Of a DNA stretch of 64,000 nucleotides, positions 45,968-57,336 are shown in pieces. Origin of the DNA: Aplectana chamaeleonis. Lineage: Eukaryota; Nematoda; Chromadorea; Rhabditida; Cosmocercidae. The position numbers were made by a program, and so were the translations under genes. Below the pieces are notes generated by a model. That model was not told the DNA's origin, did no database searches, and saw only the letters and a list, made by a program, of their open reading frames with translations. Each line of letters opens with the position of its first letter. The first letter of the stretch is position 1. The stretch covers positions 1-64,000 of the forward strand of contig JAPDOI010000153.1 in NCBI GenBank assembly GCA_029168955.1, given 5' to 3'.

Positions 45968-46369
45968 TTAGTACCTCGCTGCGCCCCTATTGTATGGTCG
46001 ACTACAGTGTTGTTATTAGGGTGTGTTGCGTTTTTTTACATAAACATTTTGCTTCGTTGCGTCATGTTACATTCTGATTTGGTTGGTTGTATAATGCTGA
46101 ATTATACCATGTTATGTTATGATTCCCTATGCTACGCTGTTGTGTCAAACATGGTCGCCACAAAAACATTAGGCTGGTGAATGGAATAGGCCGCGGTGTA
46201 CAAAACCCCGTTGAATGACGGTGTCGCGAGCGCCGCAGGCCTCATACGCACCACGTCTCGTTTGCTCAATCTTTCTTAACGAGGAGGCGAGCGGGGGAGC
46301 TTTTCTCGCTGTGGCCATGTGGCAGACCACAGCCGCAAAAAAAAAATTCCAGAGAGTGACTCGACTATA

Positions 46370-46760
46370 CAGGCTATAAAACGGCAAAATTCACTTGGTT
46401 CCTACGCGTGCTGGTGTGAAGCGGAGGTTAGAGACACAGTGAGAGAGCGTAGGGCAGACGGAGACCGAGGCGTCGCGCGCCGCTCGCGCCTCGAATGATG
46501 TGAATTTCGACGTTTTGTAGAGGGTAAGATAAGTCGCCCTGAGGCTTCGTCCATAATAGATGTCTTAGCGTCAAGTGACGCTGGGGGTCTGCATCTTTGA
46601 AATTTATTATTGATCTCACTAGCCAGCGAGTCCCCACCGACAACTGCAGAAGGCCTGTCGCTGAGGTGGAGGCATAGCGGCTGTCACTAAAATTATCAGT
46701 ACCATCGTTAACCCCGCGCCGCCCTCGGACAAGTTGCATGCGCCAGCATTCGAACGTCAT
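46370..46760. repeat. Two dispersed repeats side by side
   Basis: 46385-46530 pairs with 12545-12740 and 46560-46760 pairs with 38260-38465. Their adjacency suggests both are parts of one longer element. Confidence 0.5.
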
Positions 46761-46769
46761 GCGCGAGCG

Positions 46770-48000
46770 TTTAAGTGCATGCGCACATAATTATTTCGAG
46801 AACAATAGGATAATGCGTCTTATCGTCCTCCAAAACACCCTATAGTCGAGTTGAAGGCGCTGTACTCGAATCGAACACTTCGGGAGTTGCAGCACGCGCT
46901 TTCGTTTGGCTGACAATGAGTTCACGTGCTTCTGCCGGAAAACTGAATGTTCGTATTGCCCCACAAACCGATTTGTAGTCGAAATAGACCCCACCGGCGC
47001 CTCAATAAACGGAAAGCACAGACTGCGACCGTCTTTTTTGTGCATGTAAATCCAATAAATTGTGTAAGGAAAATCGGATCACATTATCTGCAGAACGAAA
47101 ACCCCTGCTGCATAGTCCCTAGCATGAGAGACATTTCTAGAATTATAGCCTTGCATACATTTTTTTTTTCTCATCTTCACCACGTGAGGGTGCAATTCGT
47201 GAGAAATCTTCTGTTATGATTTCTAGACAAACGCGTAGTCATCCATCTACCAGCAACCTTCTCCCACACCTCTAATTGAACCGTTAATTGGTTCCTGATG
47301 TTCATATACTGCACACAAGGATGACAACGTTACATCTCCTAGATCGCCGCCTCCTGTCCAGAAAAAAAATCTCAACTTTAGGACACATTAATTTCAAGAT
47401 TTTTGCTCCTTCTATCAAATAAGCCTGAACTTCCTGTCGAATCTTCATGCGTAAAATGGAGCGACACGATGCTATAGCAGAGAATCGCTTATTTGCAAGA
47501 CTGTTAGTTGTTATAGGTTTGCTTGCACAACTTTGTTTAAGAATGTTGGAGTTTTTTTCTTTTTTAGAAGTTCGACGTCCGAAAGAGACATGGGCGCGAC
47601 GGTAAGTTCTTGCGACTGGTAGAGTATTGAAATCGGAGGCCAAAATCAATAACAATGGATCCCCTGTAAGGCAGAATTTCACACCTCGCGTTATCGGGCA
47701 ATAAAACCAGACACTCTATATACGAAGAAGCATTGAGTGTAATTTTTGACATTTCAAACGGCGTAGGTGTTATGTTCTAAGTTCGGTTTACATTGTTATC
47801 TCAACCTCGTTTACAAGCACCTAGTTGATTTGAACGGAAGAGCTCTCCCCATTAACTTCCCTAATGATATCAACTCAACGCAAAGAACTAGCTCACTATT
47901 AAAGCTTTGGCGCAGCGATTCGGGAATGAATCTGCATGTTTTTGAATTTTTTATGCCTTTTATGGCTTGATATACACTACAAGGTAGCTGAATTGAATAC
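46770..48000. other. No firm gene
   Basis: The minus-strand frame 47302-47682 and a plus-strand microexon-like segment (TTTTTTAG|34 nt|GTAAGT at 47567-47600) overlap on opposite strands. Neither could be linked to partners. Confidence 0.25.
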
Positions 48001-48007
48001 AAAACTT

Positions 48008-48082
48008 GGGAGTCAGACAGGACTCGAACCTGCATAGCATCGCTCTGCGGGCGTGAGTGTTACCATTACACCAACCACACCC
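48008..48082 (-). tRNA. tRNA-like gene or tRNA-derived SINE head
   Basis: On the minus strand there is an A box TGGTGTAATGG (48063-48073) and a perfect B box GGTTCGAGTCC (48020-48030) at normal tRNA spacing. D and T stems pair well. A TTTT terminator follows (48001-48004). The acceptor pairs at only about 5 of 7 positions and the anticodon loop lacks U33, so this is probably a tRNA pseudogene or a Pol III SINE promoter rather than a working tRNA. Confidence 0.4.
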
Positions 48083-48089
48083 GTTCTGC

Positions 48090-48855
48090 ATTCCTCAGCT
48101 TGTTAAGAGAAGAACTGTGTAGGCAAATAAGCAATTACCCCGTAAAGGGCATGATCTGACAAACACAAATCGGCATCGAATCCAGCTCGGCTTAGGCCTT
48201 TTGTAGATTGGAACATCTAAATTCCGTCATCAGAAAGCCTCAACCTAAATGGATTTAAAGCCTACTGGTGCTAGCCTGATCATACCCGTTGTCGGGTGAC
48301 TGCTGTTCTGCCTACGCAGTTCTTGTGCCAACTAGCTGACGAAATCAGAGCAGGTGTTGGTTTAATCGCAACATTCTCGCCCGGAATACGATTTGATGTA
48401 GATCCGAGACCTGCCTGACCTCTAAGTTCTGTATTCAGCTCGGCTGTCTTGTATTAATTGTGTCTGGTTTAGAAGTCCGAACTTGTCTCATACCTCTGCG
48501 CTCTTTGTCTTTGAATTTACGAGGATATCGGGATGCATACACCTCATTCTGGCAATTTCGTGCTCAACCGCCTCGTATGAGAGCAGTCCCATACTTAAAA
48601 TCAATTCTCGAGTACGTAAAAATATATGGGTTTAGTCTTGTTTTTCGAGAAGTTCAGTCATTTCCGGATTACTTCCGCTCCCTGTGCAACAAGAACGGAT
48701 CCCCTTTCCCATGTTCGTTAGCGCTTAGCAGCGCTAATTGAACCATTGGTGAACACTGAACCTAAGATCATTAAATGCTGGATGACGGCATAGCTCCGTG
48801 TTTCGTAGAATCGAGATTCTCCTTATTTCGAAATACGTATATCACTGTCTCGTTT
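48090..48855. other. No gene seen
   Basis: Unplaced repeat-like sequence. It precedes the 3' UTR of the minus-strand Ser-rich gene. Confidence 0.3.
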
Positions 48856-48858
48856 CGT

Positions 48859-48864
48859 TTTATT
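48859..48864 (-). promoter_or_regulatory. Poly(A) signal (minus strand)
   Basis: AATAAA on the minus strand, about 230 nt after the stop at 49092. Confidence 0.4.
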
Positions 48865-49091
48865 GTATTTTCATGCGGTTTTTTGTGTTTCATGCATTTC
48901 ATAAAATATTTATGGACTTGAGTAAATATACAAAATTTGTTCCTTTTTGTTGACCTTCTCGTTCCAATAGCATTATTCCTTAACACTTTTTCCACTTTTT
49001 GAGCTATTTTCAATTCTGCGCTTACTTTTTCATTGTTCTTCTTGAATTTTGAATCCAAAAACACAAATGCCTACGAATTTAAGCAACATCC

Positions 49092-50002
49092 TCACCGAAG
49101 GCTCACTCCTTCGTGCGTTGACGGTCGTCTCGCTGAATCTACTACACAATTCGGTAACGACGCTATCACATCATTTTGTCGAAGGAGAGCCGGCTGTGGA
49201 GAGTCGACACTCGCCGACATTCGGAGAGTATTGGGCGACGAGGACGACGACGCTGTCGAGGCTTGAGTGGTATGGAAAATATCGGCGGACGACGATGACC
49301 ATGCCACTTGAGTACAATGATGATTGGGATTCTGAAAGAATGAACATTCTCAAATTACTGTTAGGAATAAGTGCATTCACAATAATTAGATTACATGGTA
49401 AGGACAAAGATAAAAACCATAACTCACAGAATGTGAACGGACTATGAAAGGATCAACAGACTTGGCACCAGTTCCACCACCTGCAATAGATTTTATACTC
49501 TTCAGTATAATATCTGGTATAAAACGATTGGAAAGCAACCTGTAACAGTGAATGCGTCGTAAACGGGACGATGAGCTTCGCGTCGTGTCGATGACGACGG
49601 CATCGTCGGTGACGACGACAGCGTCGTGATGAGAGAATCTGATGACGTCTGCGACGTCACCGATGAGAACGCAATATGGCTATTCACTACTGACACAGCC
49701 GCCGCCGCCGTCGACAAAGAGCACGCCGTTAGTCCCTGAAAAAAAAACCATGACGGAACTATAGGAGACCACATATGACTGACAACGAATAATCTTTTCC
49801 GCAAAAAGCTCCTCTAAATCGCTTGCTCAAGCCTTCTGAAACTTGAAACTACGGGGTTCTAAAAAAGCGCTATTGATAACTGGTTGTTGAGAGGGAAGGT
49901 AAACGAAGAGCATTTTAGTAACATAACATCAGCGTAACGACAATAGGCCCTAAGTAGTAACCTGTAAGCGGTGAGACTGACGCGGAACACATTCATGCCA
50001 TC
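49092..50002 (-). CDS. C-terminal exons of an unrecognised Ser/Thr-rich protein
   Basis: Exons on the minus strand: 49540-49735 (acceptor TTTTTTTCAG; 'GLTACSLSTAAAAVSVVNSH'; ends ACAG|GTTGCT), 49428-49480 (acceptor ATTGCAG; 'GGGTGAKSVDPFIVRSHS'; TCT|GTGAGT) and 49092-49331 (acceptor TTCTTTCAG; 'NPNHHCTQVAWSSSSADIFH' to 'STHEGVSLR', TGA). Introns are 59 and 96 nt and all phases agree. A fourth, weaker exon 49962-50002 ('WHECVPRQSHRLQ') fits upstream in phase. The tail is disordered and Ser/Thr/Ala-rich, and Ser is mainly TCG/TCA. No domain is recognised; probably the disordered C-terminus of a larger regulatory protein. Confidence 0.55.
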
Positions 50003-50289
50003 CTGAATAATAATTTCTACTCAGAACCCACGTTTCCGATTGTATAACGAAGCATGTCCTATTGAACGGCGGAGCATAGGAAATATAGAGAGGGGGTCGC
50101 TGCTCAATATGATATTCAACGACGAATAACCGAAAGCGTTAAATGAAGAAGCGCACAGTCGTTGTCTTCAATGATTTCCGCGCTGCACTTGACAAGGTTT
50201 CGGGGCCGACCTTGTAGCAGTCACTGCGATCGGAGCACGTACCGGACAGAGTTTTGGTTTTTTTTTCGGGTGGCGGTCAAGATGTTTCT

Positions 50290-50400
50290 CAACCGCGAAA
50301 GATGCGGGGGAAACGGGGGAGAGCAAAGTGCGTGATTTGACAAGATATGGGGCTAGCCGTGTTCCGTCCAATCATGCTGGCAACTTCGTGATTCTGCGCT
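50290..50400. repeat. Diverged relative of the foldback at 30991
   Basis: 'GGGGGAAACGGGGGAGAG', 'GGGGCTAGCC' and 'CCAATCATGCTGG' match 31020-31110 with decay. Confidence 0.4.
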
Positions 50401-50602
50401 CGCTCACCATTGTTGTTTATGATAGGGGAGGTGAAAGTGCTTTGCTGTTGTCGATGTTATGAGAAGGCACTATTCTCTTGTATGAGAGCCTCGGCGCTTG
50501 GTATGCGGTATATACAACGCTTCTCACTCTTTGCGTTTGATTCTCACTAAATTTTTGTATTGTGATGCTCGTTATCTTTGTATTGTTAACTCTGCGTTTT
50601 GA

Positions 50603-50624
50603 GGATTAATTACCCAAGTTTGAG
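50603..50624 (+). other. SL1 spliced-leader sequence fused to a retro-sequence
   Basis: 22 nt identical to nematode SL1 except position 3 (A for T), including the invariant TTACCCAAGTTTGAG. The next bases are GCTGATCG, not the GTAAAC splice donor of an SL1 RNA gene. So this is the mature, already trans-spliced leader, as at the 5' end of a reverse-transcribed mRNA. Confidence 0.8.
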
Positions 50625-51480
50625 GCTGATCGTGGTCGTGACATAAATCATCATACAATTCGCAGTCTTGTAAAAAGCACCGACTATCCGCTAGACGAGA
50701 GGCGTTTACAGATAGGCGAGGAATTCAGTTCGGTAAAAATCTATTTGCGACCGACCTAATGTATGCCGTCGATAACGCTATTCGTCCAAACAATGATGCC
50801 GAAGTTAGCGACATTCTGCACCAAATCGCGTCGAGGGACAGCTCATACGGATTTACGATAGATGCAGACAATACAAAGGTGCTGAAAACGATGGGTCACC
50901 CACAGCGGTCCATCTCCGTGATGTCCAGGGACGATTGAGCAAGTGGACCACTGCAAGTACCTTGGCTCTTTGACGCAGCAAAACAAGATTGCCTCGACAG
51001 CTCAATGTCACGGCAGGGTAGGCCAGTCCGCTTCAGCTTTTGGATTACTTAACTGATGGTTTTGGAGACGTCAGAACGTGGACATTGAAACGAAAACTCG
51101 GATCTACCGTTCGCTTGTCTCACCAATATTACTGTATGGAGCGGAGACGAGGATGCTGCAGAAATCGGATACGCGTGAGCTCGAATTTTCTCAGATGCGA
51201 TGTCTACGACGGGGCAACTCTACACGACCGTGTCACAAATGAAAATATGCGCTCACTTCAGGCTCATCAACCCACAACCGAAGTCAGGAAGCGCAGGTTG
51301 CGCTGAACCGGTCTAGTCTATCGTACACCAATTAAACGCCTACTTAACCAGTTGCTCTTCAGACAACGGACGAAGGAATGGAAAGTGCAGCGACTGGCTT
51401 CCATAGAGACGAATCAGGCAAATCGACGACGATACAGCAAAACGCAGACTCTATGTGGATGAAGCGATATTAATGGCACT
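50625..51480 (+). pseudogene. RTE-like reverse-transcriptase fragment
   Basis: Downstream of SL1. 'FATDLMYAVDNAI' (50741-50779) is the catalytic palm box with the first Asp of YxDD replaced by Val. 'NDAEVSDILHQIASR' and 'YGFTIDADNTKVLK' follow, then after frameshifts 'HCKYLGSLTQQN', 'IYRSLVSPILLYGAETRMLQ' and 'MRCLRRGN'. This order is the C-terminal half of RTE-type LINE RT. The 5' part and endonuclease are absent. Dead copy. Confidence 0.75.
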
Positions 51481-51489
51481 GGATCGCTC

Positions 51490-52240
51490 GGCGTGAAGGC
51501 AGTCGTTCGTGATTAACATCTTTCCATGGCACTGATAGCGCTGTACTGGTTCCGAGGTCACCCTCTGTAGTATGTCAGCTAATGGGAAAGTAAGGTACTA
51601 TGTACGTTGGTGAAACCGTGAAAAAAATCAATAAAACCCGACTTTTCGGACCAGACTTTAACCACGCCTCCAATACTGACTTTCAGGTGATTCGCGACAA
51701 AGGAAAAGTTAACCGATACAAGTAGAAAATGTATTCTCCAAATAAACATTGATGGAATCGACATGAAAAACGGAAAGTGGTTTCTAGCCGAACTGATGCT
51801 TTCAAAAACTTGATCGCAAATTCACCAATACATGCTTCGTATTAGGAAGCGTTCTCAAAAATCGGCATTAAGCGGGCCCCCTCCCAACGAGGTTGTGACT
51901 TTAACCCTTTAGGTGAACCAATTTGAGCGAAGTCTATTCCCAAAAATGCTTCTAAACAATTTTACAGCGAAAGCGAACATTGTAGGTTAAGTCAAGCCGG
52001 CGGTAATCGGCTCAAAATGGTGGAATCGACTTGTGCGGGCATAAATGCCATTTTTGCAAAAAAAAACCTGCTCGGCGCCGCAGGAGGGGAATTTTTTTGC
52101 ATAATGGCGGACCGGGTTGGAGGGGGTGGGGGGCGCCCAGGGCTGCGGTCTCCACTCTGAGACCGTCACACCGTACGCCTGAGCCTGGGATATGTGAGAA
52201 GAAAAGAGCATGTGAAGAAAAAAAGAAAATAGCGCCTCAA
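51490..52240. other. No gene seen
   Basis: Decayed repeat sequence; GC-rich patch 52060-52150. Nothing codes convincingly. Confidence 0.3.
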
Positions 52241-52720
52241 ATCGAAGATCTACAGAACGGTAGTCAGACCGGTCATCCTCTACGCCACTGCCAAGGGAAG
52301 TGTTTAGAGCGGTTCACGCGTCGGCGAGAACGCATTGTATTGTTAGTATCTCTTGGGCCTCCATAGTAAAATTGTGCAGTATCCCGCCCCGAGCTGCTGT
52401 TTCCTAGAGGTTATAAGGGCTTTTCAAGCCTCGCGAAAAGGTAAGGCTACCCATCAGACATTTTTTGGGGTGTTTTGAAAAGAATTCAAACTTGACTGGA
52501 AAGCTAAATACGAGTATGGGAACCGTTTGTCGAAATTATGAGGTTTACTGTAGGTTACGGAAGGTACCCTGATATTTAGAGGACTAAACCTGCCTTAGTA
52601 TTTCGAAAATCGACAAATGGACGTTTAATTCATACTCAGCACCATGGCTGTGCGTTATAACGGTAATGTGTTAACGCTTTAACGGGTTAACGCGGTTTTT
52701 TCTCGAAAATTAACGATTTA

Positions 52721-53003
52721 AGCCCCTTTCACAGTCTGCCGCACGACGCCGTCCAGCACGTTAAAAGCGAGCCGCAGTCCGAGGGAAACTGCGGTGAACA
52801 ACCGTCAGTACCGACTCTTCAGTACAAAATGTAAGGCGAAAACAACCCGTTCTAACCCGTCATAACTTGATCCGACGTCGTGGCAATGATTTCACCGCAC
52901 TGAGACGTCGGTTGGCCGACACCGCAGTGCGGAGTGCACTGACGCCGCAGTCCCATCTATAGGCCGCCGGACGGCTTCTGTCCGGCAGACTGTGAAAGAC
53001 CCC
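52721..53003. mobile_element. 283-bp Harbinger-like MITE nested in the hAT-like element
   Basis: TTA on both sides (52718-52720; 53004-53006). Ends AGCCCCTTTCACAGTCTGCC and, inverted, GGGGTCTTTCACAGTCTGCC. It interrupts the host motif TTAACGATTAACGCTTAACG, which is intact at the other end of the hAT-like element (54947-54966), proving the order of insertion. Relative at 59251-59534. Confidence 0.8.
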
Positions 53004-53619
53004 TTAACGCTTAACGAAAAAGTCTTGAAATCACGTTAATTTATAATTCGTTAATTGTCGTAGAATTTTGGCACCAGGGTACTGCACGAGGTGCGGGTCG
53101 GCCAGTTTTGCTCAGACCCCCCCACGGTAGCGTGAGAAGGTCAAGTTTTGACCGTGTTCTACCCCTCCCCACCTAGAGCTGATGTGTTCAAACAGTGTTT
53201 ATCTAGCAGGCTTGCCTCTAGCGTTTGATTGCAGTTAAATTACTCTTGTCGTATTAAATCTGTGAAGCTAGTACTATGCGAAAAAAATGCGGATTTTTGC
53301 AAGGACGAACAGCGCTCATAGCGTTTATGAAGAGAGGGGCTCAACGTGCAAAAGTGTATGTATAATGCAGTCCTGCAAATTTCGTACATGTACTTATCGA
53401 TGAGAAGAGGTCGGCAGAAGATCAATATGCATGAATTCCTATGCAAAACACTCGCCACCGATTGACCGAGAGGGGTTGTGCTGCCATGAGTTTCAAGAGT
53501 TACACCGATCTTTGACCAACCGCTTCTCATTAGTCTGCAACTTTTGGTGGACTACGTTATAACTGGTTACAGTCCGTGCTGTGTGATAAAATCCGGATGT
53601 TTGAGGCGGGAGAAGGGGA

Positions 53620-54500
53620 GTTCGATCCCGCTCGAAGTTCATAGTTATTCAAAGTACGGATTACGATAGAAGGATATCTGAGTCGAGCGGGGTCTATTCA
53701 CCCTTTGTATACACTTTCAACGTCTAGGATGAAGGGTGAACACTGCTACAGTGTATGGGCTCACACTTTCTCAGGTGTGGTCCCGCCGGAAGTCGACAAT
53801 TTTGAAAACTATGAGTCACGAGAGTAGGATATTTGAGTCAAGCGTCGCTGATTTACCCTGCATACAAAGTTTAACCGTCTGAGACGACGCTGAAGGGCGC
53901 TACACTGTAGTCGTCGAAGAAAAAAAAAAGGTGTTTAGAAGGTTACAAGTCAAGTAGTAAATGAGTTATTTGGAAAAATCCTGGCTTTGAGAAACCAGGC
54001 ATTATACTCTACTGTTTGCAGCCTTCCGCAAACCTGAAGAGTGCCTTTTAAGAACATTAACCTGTTGTGGGTTCTTCTCTAAAAAACACTGTGGGTCCAC
54101 ATCTGACAAAGCAAGTACTGAAAAACGCGAATATTGACGCAGAACCCACACCAGGAAACTCTTCGCAAAGGGCACACTTCAGAGGTTTCAAAACCCTAGT
54201 TTAGATTCGTGAACTTGGATGTTTTGTCTTCTTCCCCGATCAGTGTAGCGGTCTTCGGCGTTCATTTTAGACGCCAAAACTCAGCACATAGTAAATCGAC
54301 CTGAACTCAAATATACTACTCCCGTGACTCTTAGTTTTCGAAAGTGCTGACTCCCAACGGGACTCACACCTGAGAGACGTGTTAGCCCTCATATTTTAGC
54401 GGTACTCGGCCTCAATCTTGAACGAGGAAATTCTTTGTACAGGGTAAATCTACCACGCTCAACTCAAATATCAACTCTACTGACTCATAGAAATCTTTCG
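53620..54500. repeat. Complex foldback inside the hAT-like element
   Basis: 'AGGATAT.TGAGTC.AGCG..G..TTYACCCTG..TAC' occurs directly at about 53670 and 53828 and inverted near 54300 and 54445-54475. The middle pairs 'GAAGAGTGCC' / 'GGGCACACTTC' and 'TGTGGGTTCT' / 'AGAACCCACA'. No coding. Confidence 0.5.
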
Positions 54501-55939
54501 CAGAAATCATTCAGCATTTAGTAGGCGAATTGCTTTAGGCACTTCACATTGAGGATTCATATGTCTTGTCTATCATTTTGGGAACACCTTCACGATGACT
54601 TCACCCTAAGCTTCGTAATTAAACGCCGTCACTCAGAGCTAAGTTCAAACAGTATTTCAGTCAAATCGCAATGCATGGTTGAATTACATGTGAAAAACTG
54701 CTCCGGGCGATCTTCACTCACATACACAATAGTCCATTGAGTCTTTCTCTGAGGGTCAGACATCTTCGGAGCTCAAAACCCCCTGTGGGGCCCTATCCCG
54801 CGCCGAACTCTGTATGGCACTGATTGATTTTGAAGATCTGATAACTTGTTGATTTTTGACTTGATGTTTTTCTTTTTAATGGTTTAACGAAATGCAAAAT
54901 TAAAGTGTTAACGCATTAACGGGTTAACGCGATTTTTTTCCGAAAATTAACGATTAACGCTTAACGAAAAAAATAATTTTCATTAACGCACACCCCTGCT
55001 CAGCACCCCGAATACACCCCGCATAGAAAATTTGAGTCAAATCTGAGAACTTGACCAAACTACCGTATTCCCTCAGTAATTTACCGCGAGCTGTCAAAAG
55101 TCGATAAACGGACCTCAGATTCGTGGTAGGGACTCCTAATCACCCCTAGAGTAAAATTTTGGGATTGAAGCCGTTTGGGGGGGGGCACTCAAGAAAATGC
55201 AATGATTCATCTATGAAAATGAAAATTTGGGCTGATATCGTAAGCCTGATAGCGTTATCAGTCATTGTTTTCGTGGAGATTCCATGGAAATACTTCGACT
55301 TCTCAAAGCTGTGTCATTCATTCTCCAACTGAATCCTGAGTGCCCCCCCCCTAGCGGTGTCATACCAAAATTTGAACCATATCTATCGTAGCACTCCGGA
55401 AGTCGTCAAATGTCGCGTTTTGCCCTCAAATCGACCCCGATGGAAAGCTATGAACAAATTAGGTCGAAAACTTCGGAAAATCGATGAAGAAACATCAGTT
55501 TGCGATCAACACACCAAGTAACTCTCCTGGGAGTGTTTCAAGTCGAATCTTGAGCATTTTTCTCGAACGCTTTCAAAACCCCTTAATTGGTAGAGGTAAA
55601 CGCTTCACCAAAAATCCGTACAAGCCGAAAACGCTATTGATCACTTCGAAGTTCGAGAAATGTGATTTCGCCCAAATTTTGCCCGGTGGGATTATTTTAG
55701 GCGCTAAACACGATTAAGAGGTTCGTTTCCACATTTTATAAAAAGTACAGAGCGTTTTGGACGGTACAAGTACAAGAAGAGACCGTCTTGAGCTTATAAC
55801 TTCTTTGAACCAGCAGCTGGGGGCCATACTAAGCAGTTTTATTATGGATGACCAAGAGATACTAACAATACAAATCGTTTCTGCAGATGCGTTTTCTGCT
55901 CTATACACTTCCCTTGTGAGCACTGGCCAGCTACCATAA

Positions 55940-56244
55940 CAGTGCGCGCAAAGAAAATGCGGATACCGAGATTATCAGTGGAAGTCAATTCGAAAGGCAG
56001 ATTAACTGGTAACATCGTGCGTTCCACCTTCGGAGTCGTGCCAATTTCCACGAAGATGAAGGAATGCCGACTCAGATGGTATGGTCATATACAGCGAAGA
56101 GACGAGGGATTGGTGGCCAAGACAGCACTAAACATGGAAGTAGCAGGAGTAAGACGAAAGACACTTGTGGTTGATCGAGTGAACGCTGACAAGGCTGAAG
56201 CGCGTCTTACTGTGAGAGACACAGCCGACAGGAGCAAACTGTGA
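55940..56244 (+). pseudogene. RTE RT C-terminus
   Basis: 'TFGVVPISTKMKECRLRWYG' and 'HIQRRDEGLVAKTALNMEV' are the well-known C-terminal block of RTE-type LINE proteins; it ends '...VRDTADRSKL' at TGA 56242. Open throughout these 100 codons, so relatively young, but it lacks everything upstream of the insertion apart from 50 bp. Confidence 0.75.
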
Positions 56245-56344
56245 ACTAAAACCATCCAAGCGGACCCTTCTGCTGAAGAATGATTTCGCATTGCATTGTG
56301 ATGTTGTTTGAACACGAGATATGATGTATCAGATCACAAATAAC

Positions 56345-57336
56345 ACATAACGCAAGCAAAACAAGATGAACACAAAAGCCTTCTCCAACATCACATAATT
56401 TCCCAGCATTCACTCAACATTTCCGCGGAACAGGAATGAATACGGGAGAATTCCATTCTGGAACGAAGCAACGGAACCAGGAAAAACAAATGCTCAGAGC
56501 ATTTGACTCAACTGATTGGAAGCATCAGATTGCCAGATGTCCATTCAATAACCCTCGCTAAAAAGTGCCTCCGTGAAGTCACTTACAGCCTTACAAAGAA
56601 AACACACTCTATGAATCCCTTTCCTCATAAAGCGAATTACGAATGAATTCGAGAAAGAAATGAAATAAAATGCTCCCCTGCGAATTGAGCATATGACTGC
56701 TAAAACATTTGCAATAACCCAGTCTAAACTTACCGCGAAACAGCATTAGGTCGCAGGGGTAATTTAATATTACGAAAAGCGATTCGCTCGCACCTCCGCA
56801 CAAAATTGTTCGCAAACACATTCTCCAAGCGAGGGTGTGCGGAAATATCATTTTTTCTGTCCGTTTTCGACCTTCTGTTTCAGCTTTCTGGAAAATTTGC
56901 AGAAATCAGAAGAAATCAATGAAATCCAGCTGTGTGGAACAGTGCAGCTTATTCAGATCGTTACGAGGCTTTATTTGTGCTCAATGGTGCGATTCCTGTT
57001 AAAGGCAGGGTTCGCTATTAAGTTAGTACTTGGTCTCTGCCCGCCCCCAATTACCGAAATTTCTATAACTGCCTGTTTTGCTATATTAAATCTTGCTTCC
57101 AGATTGATTTCTGAGCGTTTCTAGAGACTGCTGACCACTTTAAGAACGAAATCAAAGACGGATAAGCATTCATGAAAATCTTGTTAATTAAGGGGCGTGC
57201 GGACACCTGCAATTAGCCGTTCCACCCTTTTCGGGCATTTTCCCCGAAAATTTTCACTTTTCTCTCATATTTTTACTTTAGCAAGGACCAAGCCTACATT
57301 TTGATGAATAGAACTCAACAATCCTACTCAAGCACT
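56345..57336. other. LINE 3' flank, then no gene
   Basis: No exons recognised. Confidence 0.3.

Larger units (their letters stand above)
52643..54998. mobile_element. hAT-like non-autonomous element nested in the Harbinger-like one
   Basis: Exact 8-bp target duplication CTCAGCAC (52635-52642; 54999-55006). Ends CATGGCTGTGCGTTA and, inverted, CAGGGGTGTGCGTTA; CA-starting ends and 8-bp duplications are hAT hallmarks. Subterminal regions carry many TTAACG repeats ('GGGTTAACGCG', 'AAAATTAACGAT') at both ends, likely transposase-binding sites. No transposase. Confidence 0.8.
52292..55916. mobile_element. Harbinger-like element, copy 2 (3.6 kb with nested insert)
   Basis: Same ends as 37056-38041: CAAGGGAAGTG..GCG (52292) and the inverted ..CACTTCCCTTG (55916), with 'GTTAGTATCTCTTGG' and 'CCCGAGCTGCTG' subterminal boxes on both sides. 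2356 bp of it is a later hAT-like insertion. No transposase. Confidence 0.75.
52242..56344 (+). mobile_element. RTE LINE remnant split by a nested transposon stack
   Basis: Left piece 52242-52291 reads 'SKIYRTVVRPVILYAT'. Right piece 55917-56344 resumes in register with 'WPAT' and continues to the C-terminus. The pair reconstitutes the usual order of RTE RT thumb motifs. The target triplet TGC/TGA lies at both junctions (52289-52291; 55917-55919), so the intervening 3.6 kb is a single later insertion. Confidence 0.7.

Noticed and set aside
45809..46180. Cys/Arg-rich open frames on both strands
   Set aside because: They mirror each other across the 134-bp palindrome.
47302..47752. Coding-like minus-strand frames, and a plus-strand 34-nt segment with strong acceptor and donor
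   Set aside because: The two strands conflict and no partner exons in phase were found.
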